Shown one piece after another: positions 31,545-40,999 of a stretch of 64,000 nt of DNA; the first letter of the stretch is position 1, and the number at the start of each line of letters is the position of its first letter. A program made the position numbers and the translations under genes. Below the pieces are notes generated by a model, which was given only the letters and a program-made list of their open reading frames with translations, was not told where the DNA came from and did no database searches. The DNA is from CAVSKL01 sp963728475 [NCBI: Candidatus Eiseniibacteriota bacterium] (GTDB lineage Bacteria > Eisenbacteria > RBG-16-71-46 > JABDJR01), in NCBI GenBank assembly GCA_963728475.1, contig CAVSKL010000001.1:744001-808000 (forward strand). The letters are read 5' to 3'.

Positions 31545-33944
31545 CTAGGTCGGCCGCTCGACCGGCGGCCGCGCCCCCAGCCGCGCCCCGAACTCCTCCA
31601 CCAGGTCCGCCAGGGTGGAACCCACCAGCCCGCCCACCAGCCGCGGGCCCAGGTCCGGCAGGTAGGCCCGCGCCACCGCCAGGGCGAGCCTTCCCAGCTC
31701 CGCGTTCCGCTCGTACACGAAGTAGATGCTCCGCCACTCCGGATTGAACTTGTCCTTGTAGTCGTAGAGCGACTTGAAGTGATAGAAGGCGTCACCGTGC
31801 TGGTAGACCAGGGCGAGCACGGTCTGGAGCAGCGATTCGTCGCGGGCCTGGGACCGGTCGGCCAGAGGCGCGGTGGCGAGGGAGGCCGCGCGATACCCCC
31901 GGTCCCGGAAGGCCAGGAGCGAGGAGGCGATCAGAAACTCCATGACCCCCGCCATGGCGTCCTCGCGGCGGCGCATGAGATCCAGCACCCAGCCTCGCTC
32001 CGCGTAGACCGGGAGCCAGTCCGCGAACGCCTGCACCCGCCCGCCGGCCTCCACGGCCAGGGCCACGGTCACGTTGGGATCGTCCACGTCCCCGATCCGG
32101 CCCAGCGTGAAGTCGAGCGGAGGCAGCTTGCGGGCCGCGAGCCACGTGTCCGAGATCCCGGTGAGCTGGTGCCGCTCCGCGGCGGGGATCGAGCCCCCCT
32201 CGACCATCCGGAAGACGATCCCCTCGCGCGCCGCCTTGTTGAGGGCGGTGCGGGCGTTCTGCCAGCTCTTGCCCCGGAACGCGAGCCCCTCGAGCGGCAC
32301 CACCGCCTCCTCGCCCACCTTGAGCACCCGGTAGTCCAGGCGGCGGTAGGCCTCGATCGACTCCGGCGAGACGGCGTAGAACGCATGCCCCCACCCCCGG
32401 CTCCGGCAGAACCGGGCGAAGGCGACGGCGGTCCGGACGCGGGCGTTGGGGCGGCCGATGGGGTCGCCCAGGGCCAGGGCGACGTCGCCGGAGAGCCGGT
32501 AGCCCACGTAGCAGGTCCGGCGGTCGTTGAAGAAGAGATGGTTCCCGTCCCAGAGAGTCATGTAACTGGTGCCGCTCCGGCCGTACCCGGCGACCAGGGC
32601 CCGCGCCTCCTCCACCTCCGGCGGGGTGCGCCGCGGCGCCACCATCCGGCGGAGGAAGAGGCTCAGCGCGTAAAGGATCCCGCTCCAGCCCAGGATCGAG
32701 ATCGAGGTCAGGAACCACGTCCCCCGCCGGGTGGCCGCGGACACCCCGGGGGCGTCGGTGAAGCCGAGCCGGAAGACGCTTTCGGCCAGGCCCCCCGGCA
32801 CGTCGAGCCCGCCGGTCAGGTGATACCGGAAGAGATGGAGGCCCAGCAGCGTGTAGAGCGGAAGCAGCACCGCGATGGTGGCCAGGGCCAGGTAGGCCTG
32901 CCGAAGCCCGGGGGGATCGGTGGGGGCGGGAAAGGATCTCCGCCACGCGACCAGCAGGACCACCAGGGCCAGACCCAGGAGCGCCTCGGGCCAATCGGGC
33001 CCCTTGAGGAGATGCAACACCACCGACGCCCCCAGCGCCGCCAGCGCCAGCCCCCACGCCTGCCGCCTTCCCCGGCTGAGCCCGCGGGCCAGGATGAGGA
33101 GCGCGAACCCCAGGACCAGGGTCAGGTGGCGGCTTCCGTGGCGTACCGGGAGCGGGATCCCGTGGGCGAGCCACGAGAGGAGGGGATACCGGGGCGCCAC
33201 CACCGACGAGAGCACCGTCACCAGCCCCATCACCCCCGCCATCCACCCCGCCACCAGCGGCCGGTCCCGCCGCCCCAGCCGGAGCCGGGGGATGGGCGGG
33301 GCCCACACCTCTCCCCGGCGGCGAAGGAAGTAGGCGCCCCAGGCGAAGCCGGCGAGGGAGGCCACCACGTGGTTCACGTCCCACACCCGGTGGTCGACCA
33401 CCAGGAACAGGGCCAGAAACGTCCAGAGCGCCCAGAAGGTCAGGAGACGGACAGGTCGCGGGAGGAGCGGGATCACCGCCCCCAAGGCGCCGAATATCAT
33501 GGCCGAGGCCCCGACGTCCGGGTGTGAGGTCATGGCCAGGGCCCAGCGCGCTCCCATGGCCGCGAACGGCCAGAGGAGCAGATAGGTGCCCAGGTACGCC
33601 GCCGCCATGGAGGACCAGGCCACCACCGCCGCCCGGCGGGTGCCCAGCACGTACTCGCAGCCCCCCACTCCCAGGAGGAAGAACATGGTCACGGTGAGCA
33701 CCATGTAGGGGCGGTAGACCTGGAACGGCGCCAGCAAGAGGAGGTAGAGCCGGCCGGAGGCGAGATCGCCCAGCCCGAACCCCCACTCCCGGGCCAGGTG
33801 CGGGGTGATGGGCCGGATCATGGTCCGGGTGGCCGCGGTCACCGCCAGGATCGCCGCCAGCATCACCAGGGTGAAGGGGACGCGCTTTCCCACCCCCCGG
33901 AAGTCGCCGAGGAGGGTGCGGCGGGCGAGCAGGAGATCGGGCAA
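31545..33944 (-). CDS. MprF-like aminoacyl-phosphatidylglycerol synthase with rhomboid-like N-terminus
   Basis: The protein has 799 residues from TTG 33942-33944, which follows GGAAAGGGAG. Residues about 1-220 form a six-helix domain resembling rhomboids (GASAMIFGALGAVIPL, then DVNHVVASLAGFAWG). Residues 220-450 add further membrane helices. From about 470 comes the DUF2156 catalytic domain (YMTLWDGNHLFFND, VALALGDPIG, FRGKSWQNARTALNKA, SLYDYKDKFNPEWRSIYFVY). MprF transfers an amino acid from aminoacyl-tRNA to phosphatidylglycerol, lowering negative surface charge. The upstream AcvB/VirJ-like gene encodes a likely hydrolase of the same lipid. Confidence 0.85.
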   Translation of the reverse strand: MPDLLLARRTLLGDFRGVGKRVPFTLVMLAAILAVTAATRTMIRPITPHLAREWGFGLGDLASGRLYLLLLAPFQVYRPYMVLTVTMFFLLGVGGCEYVLGTRRAAVVAWSSMAAAYLGTYLLLWPFAAMGARWALAMTSHPDVGASAMIFGALGAVIPLLPRPVRLLTFWALWTFLALFLVVDHRVWDVNHVVASLAGFAWGAYFLRRRGEVWAPPIPRLRLGRRDRPLVAGWMAGVMGLVTVLSSVVAPRYPLLSWLAHGIPLPVRHGSRHLTLVLGFALLILARGLSRGRRQAWGLALAALGASVVLHLLKGPDWPEALLGLALVVLLVAWRRSFPAPTDPPGLRQAYLALATIAVLLPLYTLLGLHLFRYHLTGGLDVPGGLAESVFRLGFTDAPGVSAATRRGTWFLTSISILGWSGILYALSLFLRRMVAPRRTPPEVEEARALVAGYGRSGTSYMTLWDGNHLFFNDRRTCYVGYRLSGDVALALGDPIGRPNARVRTAVAFARFCRSRGWGHAFYAVSPESIEAYRRLDYRVLKVGEEAVVPLEGLAFRGKSWQNARTALNKAAREGIVFRMVEGGSIPAAERHQLTGISDTWLAARKLPPLDFTLGRIGDVDDPNVTVALAVEAGGRVQAFADWLPVYAERGWVLDLMRRREDAMAGVMEFLIASSLLAFRDRGYRAASLATAPLADRSQARDESLLQTVLALVYQHGDAFYHFKSLYDYKDKFNPEWRSIYFVYERNAELGRLALAVARAYLPDLGPRLVGGLVGSTLADLVEEFGARLGARPPVERPT

Positions 33945-34075
33945 GGGGCGGCTCCCTTTCCTTCCGCGGCGTGTCGAGAACCGGACCGAGGCGCCGCCGG
34001 GGTCCGATCCGAACCTGGCGGCCGGTTGAAAGGACTGCATCCGGCCTCGTTCGAGACCGGACGGTGGACGGGCAG

Positions 34076-34830
34076 TTAGCGCAAGGCCTGCAGGATGTCC
34101 TGAACCACCGCGTCGTAGCCCCCCCCGATGCGGTGGCCTCCCTTCCTTTCCAGCACCCGGGCCTCGGAGGGAGCCAGGAGCGGGCAGAGGCTGCCCCCCT
34201 CGCGCTCCCCATAGACGCAGAGGACCGGGGCGCCCCGGATCGCCTGGACCTCGGGGAGCACCGGGCGCGCCCGGGGAGAGGACTCCCCCAGCCAGTCGGC
34301 CAGGTGGAAGGCGAAGTCCGCCTTCCGCCCCGGGCTCAGGAGCGCCACCAGCGCCACCCGCGACTTGAGTTCGGGGGGAAGCCGGTTGACCAAAAACGGC
34401 AACACGTCCGCCCCGAAGGAGTACCCCACCAGCACCGCCCGGCTCTTGTGCCAGGCGTCCAGGTAGTGTCCCATCACCCGGGCCAGGTCCGCCGCCGCTC
34501 CCTCCGGAGTGCGCGGCGTCCAGTAGTACCGGAGCGAGTTCAGCGCCACCACCGGGATTCCGCGCGAGGCCAGCCCCTCGCTGATCCCCCGGTCGGTGGT
34601 GTTGTACCCCCCGTCACCGGTGAGGACGATCCCCAGGCAGTCGCGCGATGTGCCGCTGTCGGCGGGGACGGTGACCAGGGGCAGATCGTCCGGGGCGCCG
34701 GCCTGGGGGGGGGGCCGGCCCCCGCCCGGAGGGGGGCGGCGGGATGCGTTCCCCCGGCGGGTCCCATGCCGGAGGCGGGAGAAAGCGCCGCCGCCGCGGC
34801 GAGGATGGAGGCGAAGAAGAACGCGCGCAC
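34076..34830 (-). pseudogene. AcvB/VirJ-family serine hydrolase, frameshifted at a G10 run
   Basis: The C-terminal 158 residues carry VGYSFGADVLPFLVNRLP, the nucleophile elbow of AcvB/VirJ, and end with a VLERKGGHRIGGGY histidine motif. The N-terminal signal peptide (VRAFFFASILAAAAALSPAS, from GTG 34828-34830 after AGGAG) is in another frame. The frames meet in ten Gs at 34705-34714; an eleventh G would join them into one protein with LPLVTVPADSG and LTGDGGYNTTDRGISEG. AcvB of Agrobacterium hydrolyses lysyl-phosphatidylglycerol. The gene lies just upstream of the MprF-like synthase, as with lpiA-acvB. The break may be a sequencing error. Confidence 0.75.
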
Positions 34831-35030
34831 GGAACGCTCCTGGAGGCGCGGGCCCACCGCCGGGGCGGAGTCCGCGGCGTTCGCCGCGCCCTCCCGGGCG
34901 GTCCTCTTCCCGTGCCTCGCCGGATTCTCGATCATACCGGACGACCGGCGGTCCGGCCTCCGCCGGCCCAAGGTGGTCGTAGCCCCTTGGCGACCGGCCG
35001 TTCCCGGAGGCCCACCGGGCGCACCCAACG
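34831..35030. other. Intergenic region upstream of the AcvB-like gene
   Basis: No gene is supported. Short GC-rich frames here are shadows. Confidence 0.4.
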
Positions 35031-35057
35031 AAAAGGGGCCCCGCTTGCGCGGGGCCC
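35031..35057 (-). terminator. Terminator of the secreted-protein gene
   Basis: On the minus strand GGGCCCCGC and GCGGGGCCC pair around a four-base loop and are followed by CCTTTTCG. It lies about 55 bases past the stop codon at 35113. Confidence 0.8.
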
Positions 35058-35112
35058 GGTTCCGGTGCCTTGATCGGCGGCGCCGCCCAAGGGGGCGACC
35101 GCCGGACGGCCG

Positions 35113-35787
35113 CTATTCGCCGGCGTACAGGTTCTTGATCGCGCCCCAGGTGGTCGGCTTGGCCGGGGTCGACTCCTCGCAGGGGAGGGTGATGGTGGTC
35201 GTGCTGGGCGCGGTCACCGACACGTCGTCGATCCAGTACTGGGTGGAGCAGCTGTCGCAGGTAGACGGGCTACTGTAGAGGCGGCACTCGATCACCAGGG
35301 CGTCAGCGGTGACGACACCGGTGTCGAGAGTCCAGGTGAAGCTCAGCTCCTCCCAGCCGGTGCCCGCGCTGTAGGCTGTGGGACCGCTGGCGCTGGCCAC
35401 GTAGCTGGCCACGGACCCGCTTTCGGCCCAGTGTCCCCAGATCCGAAGCGACGGGGAGACGTCCGGGGTGTCGTCGTAGGCCCAGAAGCTTGCGGTCACC
35501 TGGTCGCCGTTCTGGAGACCCTCGATGTAGGCGATGTAGGCCTGGGGGGTCCCGCTGTGCGGGGCCTCGGTCAAGGTCAGGGAATGGGTTCCGGTGTGAA
35601 CCGGATTGCCCGGGCTGGTCACGTTGGCTATGTCGACCAGGTTGCCGCCGTAACCGCCCAGAACGGTGCTGGTACCGTCCTCCCAGCTACAGGTGGCGGT
35701 GTGGTTCTGAGCCGAGGCAACCAGGGGAGCGGCGAGGACAAGGGCGGACGCCGTCAGGACGACGGCGCCGATTCGTAGCAAGCGCAT
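35113..35787 (-). CDS. Secreted protein with carbohydrate-binding-like domain and TTWG C-terminal tail
   Basis: The protein has 224 residues. A signal peptide (MRLLRIGAVVLTASALVLAA) ends near VASAQ. The body is beta-rich with SLTLTEAPHSGTPQAYIAYI, GDQVTASFWAYDD and TQYWIDDVSVTAPS, the pattern of a jelly-roll CBM-like domain. The last 13 residues are TTWGAIKNLYAGE, matching the tails of the proteins ending at 62352 and 63886. This tail may be a sorting or processing signal. A promoter and terminator bracket it as a single-gene unit. Confidence 0.75.
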   Translation of the reverse strand: MRLLRIGAVVLTASALVLAAPLVASAQNHTATCSWEDGTSTVLGGYGGNLVDIANVTSPGNPVHTGTHSLTLTEAPHSGTPQAYIAYIEGLQNGDQVTASFWAYDDTPDVSPSLRIWGHWAESGSVASYVASASGPTAYSAGTGWEELSFTWTLDTGVVTADALVIECRLYSSPSTCDSCSTQYWIDDVSVTAPSTTTITLPCEESTPAKPTTWGAIKNLYAGE

Positions 35788-35889
35788 GGTGTAGGACCTC
35801 CTTGGATGTTCCCTGGGAACTCCACCCCCAGCATCGACCCCTTTTTCCCAGAGGGCCGCGAGGTGGTTCCTGATCTTGCAAGTGGCGGA

Positions 35890-35895
35890 ATTATA
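35890..35895 (-). promoter_or_regulatory. -10 box of the secreted-protein gene
   Basis: On the minus strand the sequence reads TATAAT within an AT-rich patch. No good -35 box is present; AAACTGG-type sequence is at the expected distance. The leader of about 95 bases contains a GTTCCC-T-GGGAAC palindrome near 35809-35821. Confidence 0.5.
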
Positions 35896-36008
35896 TCAGA
35901 GTTAGGCCAGTTTTTCCCATGAAGAATCCATGACGATTCCGGTCGGAAAAACCAAGTGTCCAGGAATTGGGGGGTTAGAGGGACGAAAAAATGGAAGGCG
36001 CCCGGCTC

Positions 36009-36824
36009 CTACACCCAGGAATTGTTCATCACCTCACCCAGGCCACCCGCTCCCGGGACGATGTACCCCTTCTCGTTCAGCCCCTTTTCCCGCTCCCAGA
36101 ACGTCCCCGGCACCGTCCGGAGCACCGCGTCCTCGGACAGGCCGCGGTCCAGCCGCAGGGCATAGACCACCACCTCCGGGTGCTCGGTGGTCATCCGCTT
36201 CAGGTACTCGGGGGTCACGATGAGGTGGATGGCGGCCATGCGCTCGGGGGTCCCCTCCACCTCCTCCTTGTAGGTGCGGACCGCCGCCGACATCGACGCC
36301 CCGGTGGCCCCCATGGGGTCCGGGAAGAGGACGAAGCGTCCTTCCACGCCCCCCCCGATCTTCGACGCCCCGATCGAGGCTCCGGTGACCCGCTCCTGGT
36401 CGTCGGTGGTGCGGGCGACCACGAAGTGGTCCTGGCGGACCCCGGCGGGGTCGAGGATCTCGTTCAGGGCGTCGAAACAGACCTGGCTGGGGAGGGTGCC
36501 CGCGCGAGCGATGTTCACGCTGACCGCCCGGGCGGAGCGATCGATGACCTGGCCCCGGTAGACCCCCCGGGCGGTCGCGGCGATCATCCGGGTCTCCACC
36601 GTGACCTCGGACCGGGGGAACTCCGTGTTCACGACCGCTTGGATCAGCTCCTGATAGAGGATGGTGACCAGCCGGTTCACGGTGGGCTGGGTCGTGTTCC
36701 GGTCGCAGAGGGTGACCAGGTGGGAGAGCAGGAACGGGTTGGCGAGGATGTGGACGGTCTGCCCGTAGCGGTGCTCGGCCTCGCTCAGGGTGAACCGCAA
36801 GGGTTCGTACTGCATGTCGGACAT
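36009..36824 (-). CDS. upp: Uracil phosphoribosyltransferase-like protein
   Basis: The protein has 271 residues. It contains the PRTase core (AGTLPSQVCFDALNEILDPA, then FVLFPDPMGATGASMSAAV, where DPMxATG is the PRPP loop) and the Upp-like tail EKGYIVPGAGGLGEVMNNS. It converts uracil and PRPP to UMP. It is about 60 residues longer than usual bacterial Upp, from an extra N-terminal segment, so a variant subfamily is possible. ATG 36824 begins MSDMQYEPLRF. A promoter for the divergent peroxidase gene lies upstream. Confidence 0.8.
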   Translation of the reverse strand: MSDMQYEPLRFTLSEAEHRYGQTVHILANPFLLSHLVTLCDRNTTQPTVNRLVTILYQELIQAVVNTEFPRSEVTVETRMIAATARGVYRGQVIDRSARAVSVNIARAGTLPSQVCFDALNEILDPAGVRQDHFVVARTTDDQERVTGASIGASKIGGGVEGRFVLFPDPMGATGASMSAAVRTYKEEVEGTPERMAAIHLIVTPEYLKRMTTEHPEVVVYALRLDRGLSEDAVLRTVPGTFWEREKGLNEKGYIVPGAGGLGEVMNNSWV

Positions 36825-36967
36825 CGCGGTGCTCTCCGTTTCCAGGGTGGTCGCGCGCGAAAGTCGGGAGGGACCCGCCGCCATCCAGGGCCTCCGGCCG
36901 GCCGGGGGGGGCCGGAACCCGGCGATCCTGCCACCGGGAGCGGCCCCGCGCAAGCTTCAGCTAGAGC

Positions 36968-36997
36968 TTGAATTGGCATTGTTCTATTTAGTAGAAT
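36968..36997 (+). promoter_or_regulatory. Promoter of the di-heme peroxidase gene
   Basis: TTGAAT (36968-36973) and TAGAAT (36992-36997) are 18 bases apart in an AT-rich patch within otherwise GC-rich DNA. The gene starts at 37075, after a leader of about 70 bases. Confidence 0.6.
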
Positions 36998-37074
36998 TGT
37001 GGTTTCGTGTCCCGGGTGCCCTCTCAGGTAGGTTCACACATAACCTCTGCCCCCCCCTCCAGGAGGTCCACGAC

Positions 37075-38541
37075 ATGGTACGGCGTGCATCCACGCTAGT
37101 GTTCCTGCTCGTGCTGGCCGGGGCCGGTCTCATTCTCGCGAGTTGCGGAGACAACAGCGGGACCACCACTCCCCAGGTGGATGAGTATCAGGCCCTGATC
37201 GAGCAGTTCGGCCTGGCCGCCATTCCCACCGTCCCCTACCCCGACAACAACCGCTTCTTCGCGGAGCGGGTGGCGTTGGGCCGGCTTCTCTTCTTCGACC
37301 CGATCCTGGGCGGCGAGTCCGCTCCCTGGATCAAGAGCGCGGCCGGAAAGGATCCCTATCGTTTCCGGGCGAACGACATCGCCTGCGCCACCTGCCACCT
37401 GCCGCAGTTCGGCTTCGCCGACGGGCGGCGGCTGGGGGCGGGGGTGGGCGGCGCCCACATCCACGACACCGACATCGGGCCCGACCGGGTGGTGCCGGGC
37501 CGGTCGCTGGTGACCGGCCTTCCCATCGGCGAGGAGCCCCGCAACTCCATGTCGGTCCTGAACGCCGCGTGTAACGGCCAGAACTCCATGGTCCCCAGCT
37601 CCCAGAGCTTCCAGTTCATGGACGGCCGGGTGACCAAGGGGCTCGAACAGCAGGCCGGCCTTCCCATCACCTCGCGCGAGGAGATGGCGGGCGACGCCTA
37701 CGACATCCCGGCCGGCATGGCGACCGCGGATGTTCAGGCGGCCATCCAGGACAGCGTGGCCCGGCGGGTGGCGGCCATCCCGGAATACGCGGTGCGGTTC
37801 AAGCAGGCGTTCCCGCTCGAGGTGCACTCGTCCGGCGACATCACCATCGACCAGGTGACCCGGGCGGTGGCGGCCTACGAGCGCGAGATCGTGACCCCCA
37901 ACTCCCGCTACGATCAGTTCATCATGGGGAACCGGGGCGCGCTCAACGAGGTGGAGAAGCAGGGGTTCAAGCTCTTCTTCGGCAAGGGCAAGTGCGGAGA
38001 CTGCCACAACGGGCCCATGCTGAGCGACTTCACGTTCCGGGTCCAGGGGGTGGGCGACGACTACGACTCGGTCATCCCCAACTTCGGCGGGAAGAGCGGC
38101 ACCGGCCAGGACTTCGGCCGGTTCCACGCCCCCGGCTTCGGCAGCAACCAGTACAAGTACGCCTTCCGGGTGATCTCCATCCGCGATGCGGAGCTGACCG
38201 CGCCCTACTTCCACAGCGGAAGCGCGGGGACGCTGCGTGAGGCGGTGGAGTTCTACAACCGCGGCGGACGGGGACCGCAGGACGTCTCCGACCAGACCCT
38301 GGCCGCGGTCGGCCAGACCCGGGACCCCTCGATCACCCCCCTCGGCCTCACCGATCAGGAGATCGACGACATCGTGGCCTTCATGAAGTCCACGACCGCG
38401 CCGATCCAGCAGGGCCCGCTGGGGATCAAGCTGACCGAGGAACCGCAGCGGGTGCCGAGCGGGCTCCTGCCCCCCGGCGTTCCCACCCCCGACGGCCCCG
38501 GGCCCTTCTACCCGGCCAAGCCGCTGGCAGGCCTCCAGTAG
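37075..38541 (+). CDS. Di-heme cytochrome c peroxidase (MauG/CcpA family), lipoprotein
   Basis: The protein has 488 residues. A lipoprotein signal with LILASC ends the leader, so the enzyme should be anchored outside the inner membrane. Two c-heme sites are visible, CATCH near residue 105 and CGDCH near 307. The family reduces hydrogen peroxide to water or carries out long-range oxidation. An insert of about 60 residues between the sites (GAHIHDTDIGPDRVVPGRSL) is longer than in classical CcpA. ATG 37075 follows AGGAGGTCCACGAC. Confidence 0.9.
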   Translation: MVRRASTLVFLLVLAGAGLILASCGDNSGTTTPQVDEYQALIEQFGLAAIPTVPYPDNNRFFAERVALGRLLFFDPILGGESAPWIKSAAGKDPYRFRANDIACATCHLPQFGFADGRRLGAGVGGAHIHDTDIGPDRVVPGRSLVTGLPIGEEPRNSMSVLNAACNGQNSMVPSSQSFQFMDGRVTKGLEQQAGLPITSREEMAGDAYDIPAGMATADVQAAIQDSVARRVAAIPEYAVRFKQAFPLEVHSSGDITIDQVTRAVAAYEREIVTPNSRYDQFIMGNRGALNEVEKQGFKLFFGKGKCGDCHNGPMLSDFTFRVQGVGDDYDSVIPNFGGKSGTGQDFGRFHAPGFGSNQYKYAFRVISIRDAELTAPYFHSGSAGTLREAVEFYNRGGRGPQDVSDQTLAAVGQTRDPSITPLGLTDQEIDDIVAFMKSTTAPIQQGPLGIKLTEEPQRVPSGLLPPGVPTPDGPGPFYPAKPLAGLQ

Positions 38542-38588
38542 CTTCCTGAACGCCGCCCGCGGGCGGCACGGTGGTCGCGTCCCGTCTC

Positions 38589-38625
38589 GGGCGCCTCCGG
38601 TCTCGACCGGGGGCGCCCGTTCCTT
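38589..38625 (+). terminator. Terminator of the peroxidase gene
   Basis: GGGCGCC-T-CCGGT (38589-38601) pairs with ACCGG-G-GGCGCCC (about 38606-38618) around a 4-base loop and is followed by GTTCCTTTC. It also lies just past the convergent barrel gene. Confidence 0.7.
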
Positions 38626-39177
38626 TCACCGCGGAGGGCCGTTCCCGAACAGGAGCCCGATCCCCGCCGCCATCGAGACCTCGGTGTAGTCCGCGACCGG
38701 GTCGTGGAGCACGCGCAGGAGGCGCGCCTCCACCTCGAGGGCGGCCCGCTCCGAAACCACCGCGCGCACCCCGCCGGCGATCCCCACCGGGTAGCGGGCG
38801 AGCCGGAAACTCCCGACCCACTCCTGGCGAAGCCCCGCGACCACGCCGGCGAAGGGATAGAGGGCCGAGTCCCCGGCCCGCCGGGTCCAGGCGCCCTCGA
38901 CGAAGAGATCCAGGCGGCCGAGACCCGCGGTGTGGGCATAGGCGGCCCCGGCGCCGACCGCGGCCAGCCCCCCGGGGGCGCCCAGGAACCGCGTCCCGGA
39001 GACCGCAACCGACCCGGTGGCGTTACCCGCCACCGAGATCAGAGATCCGCTAAGGCCGGCCTCCATCGCGCCCGGGCGAAGGGGGGGGGCGGAAGCCCCC
39101 CGCGCCGGGAGCGCCCCTCCCAGGAGCGCGGCCACCGTCGCGCCGGCGACCGCGCGGCGCCGGGCCCGCCGGCTCAA
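38626..39177 (-). CDS. Outer-membrane beta-barrel-like protein
   Basis: The protein has 183 residues from TTG 39177, which overlaps the upstream stop (TTGA). A signal-like start (AVAGATVAALLGGALPARGA) is followed by alternating strands such as LDLFVEGAWTRRAGDS and GVRAVVSERAALEVEARLLR, ending EVSMAAGIGLLFG. This fits a small outer-membrane barrel; the function is unknown. It is the last gene of the tdk operon. Confidence 0.6.
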   Translation of the reverse strand: MSRRARRRAVAGATVAALLGGALPARGASAPPLRPGAMEAGLSGSLISVAGNATGSVAVSGTRFLGAPGGLAAVGAGAAYAHTAGLGRLDLFVEGAWTRRAGDSALYPFAGVVAGLRQEWVGSFRLARYPVGIAGGVRAVVSERAALEVEARLLRVLHDPVADYTEVSMAAGIGLLFGNGPPR

Positions 39178-40259
39178 GGCGCCTCCGGGCCCCAGGCGCG
39201 GAGGAGTTCGATCCCGGCCGGCTTGTCCTCGGGCGAATAGCCGGTGTCGCCGGTACCGCCCCCGCCCGCCGCCGGCCAGTCCCACCAGAAGAGCCCGGCC
39301 ACCCACGGCCGGTCCGCCACCGCCTGGAGCGCGGCCCAGTAGAGGTCGGCCTGTTCGGCCGGATCGGCCCGGCCCGAGGTTCCGAAGGTGAAGGGGTCCA
39401 TCCCGGCGCCGTCCACGCTCCGGTAGCCGATCTCGGTCAGGAGCACCGGGAGCCCGGCCCGGGCCTGGAGGGCGCCCAACCGCCCCATCCACGGCATCCA
39501 TCCCGACAGGATCTCCACCCGACCGGGATCCGGACGGACCGCCACCGGGGCGTAGAAGTCGATGCCCACGTAGTCGAGCGCGTCCCAGAACCCGATCCGG
39601 TCCGCCTCGTCCCAGGACGCGGCGTAGACCAGCCTGCCGGAGTAGACCGCGCGCACGTCGCGGATGAGCGCGCGCCAGGCCCCGGGGTGGTCCACGGTGG
39701 ACCCGAGCTCGGTTCCCACCACGAAGAGCGCCGCTCCGGTGCTCTCGGCGACCGCCGCCCACGGCAGGAGGAACGCCCGATAGGCGGCGAACCAGGCCTT
39801 GGGATCGGGCGGGTCGAGGGTCCCCCGCCAGGCGCCGTTCTCCAGGTCCACGTGCGGTTTGAGCGCCACCGCCAGGCCCAGCCCGCGGGCCCAGGCCACG
39901 GTCCGGGCCACCGCGGCGGGGGTGGGGGTGCGGGAGGAATCGGCGGCGGGAAGCCCGCGCGTTGCCGAGGGCTGGTACGCGGTGACGACCACCGAGACCG
40001 CGTTGGCCCCGGTGGCGGCGGCCCGCGCCAGCTCCTGCCGCGCCCGGGGAGCGGCGTAACCGTCCGGTGTCCAGTCGGTGAAGGCGACGCCCCGCCAGGA
40101 ATAGGGAGCGGCGGGAGGCGCCGCCCGGGTGGGGAGCCGCGTGCATCCGGCTCCGAGACAGACCGCCAGAAGGAGCGCCGCCGCCGGCAGCGCCCGGCTC
40201 GGGGCCCGCCCCGGCGCCCGGCTCGTAGCCCGCTTCGTAGCCCGCCCGGGCCCGGTCAC
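39174..40259 (-). CDS. Lipoprotein with glycoside-hydrolase TIM barrel (GH113-like)
   Basis: The protein has 361 residues from GTG 40259. The lipobox is LGAGC. The barrel has [35 protein letters not shown] with the acid residue, [14 protein letters not shown] and [15 protein letters not shown] with the second catalytic glutamate, and [15 protein letters not shown]. This matches the GH113 mannanase-type pattern. The start overlaps the thymidine-kinase stop (GTGA). Confidence 0.7.
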   Translation of the reverse strand: MTGPGRATKRATSRAPGRAPSRALPAAALLLAVCLGAGCTRLPTRAAPPAAPYSWRGVAFTDWTPDGYAAPRARQELARAAATGANAVSVVVTAYQPSATRGLPAADSSRTPTPAAVARTVAWARGLGLAVALKPHVDLENGAWRGTLDPPDPKAWFAAYRAFLLPWAAVAESTGAALFVVGTELGSTVDHPGAWRALIRDVRAVYSGRLVYAASWDEADRIGFWDALDYVGIDFYAPVAVRPDPGRVEILSGWMPWMGRLGALQARAGLPVLLTEIGYRSVDGAGMDPFTFGTSGRADPAEQADLYWAALQAVADRPWVAGLFWWDWPAAGGGGTGDTGYSPEDKPAGIELLRAWGPEAP

Positions 40260-40861
40260 GGGCGGGGGCTTTCCTCCATGCCCATGAGCTCCTCCTGCCC
40301 GATCACCTCGGCCCGGAAACAGGCCCGGCAACGGGGTTCGTAGGAATCTCCGGCTCCCACCTGAATGGTCTCACGGCTTCCGCGCAGCCGTTGCGAGCGG
40401 TTGGCGGGATTCCCGCACCGCACGCAGATGGCCAGGTTCTTGGTCACGTACTCCGCCACGCACAGGAGATGGGGAATGACCCCGAACGGCCGCCCCAGGT
40501 AGTCCTGGTCCAGCGCGGCCACAATCACCCGCCGGCCGTCGTCGGCCAGCCGCTCGCACACCTCCACCAGCTCGTCTTCGAAGAACTGGGCCTCGTCGAA
40601 TCCCACCACCTCGGTGTCGGGCAGGAGGTGCTCCACCACGTCGCGAATGCGGACCAGCGGCACGCACTCCAGCGACCGCCGGTCGTGGGAGGCGATGGCG
40701 GCCTCCGCGTAGCGGTCGTCGACGGCCGGCTTGAACAGCTGGGTCCTCTGTCTGGCATATTGCGCCCGCCGCACGCGGCGGATGAGTTCCTCGGTCTTGC
40801 CCGAGAACATGCTCCCGCATATGACCTCGATCCAGCCGATATCCTTGGGTACGTGGTGCAC
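40256..40861 (-). CDS. tdk: Thymidine kinase
   Basis: The protein has 201 residues. It has the P-loop [11 protein letters not shown] near residue 15, the DEAQFF motif (GFDEAQFF) near 90, [11 protein letters not shown] and the zinc site CVRCGN...CRAC. This is the type II (bacterial) enzyme, which phosphorylates thymidine to dTMP. It heads the operon with the glycosidase-like lipoprotein and the barrel gene. Confidence 0.95.
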   Translation of the reverse strand: MHHVPKDIGWIEVICGSMFSGKTEELIRRVRRAQYARQRTQLFKPAVDDRYAEAAIASHDRRSLECVPLVRIRDVVEHLLPDTEVVGFDEAQFFEDELVEVCERLADDGRRVIVAALDQDYLGRPFGVIPHLLCVAEYVTKNLAICVRCGNPANRSQRLRGSRETIQVGAGDSYEPRCRACFRAEVIGQEELMGMEESPRP

Positions 40862-40999
40862 GGAGCGCTCTCCGCGTTATGGTTGGAAGTGCCCCGAGGG
40901 GGGGTGCGGCGTGAAACCCTTCATGAACCACGGTATCACTCCCGGAACCCCTTCGGCCACATCAGCCTGCAGTCAAAGCTCGAGCCCGAGGAAGAACTC

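Noticed and set aside
30459-33527. Plus-strand frame of 1022 codons across hflC and the MprF-like gene
   Set aside because: Recognisable proteins occupy the same DNA in other frames, and this frame has the composition of a GC shadow.
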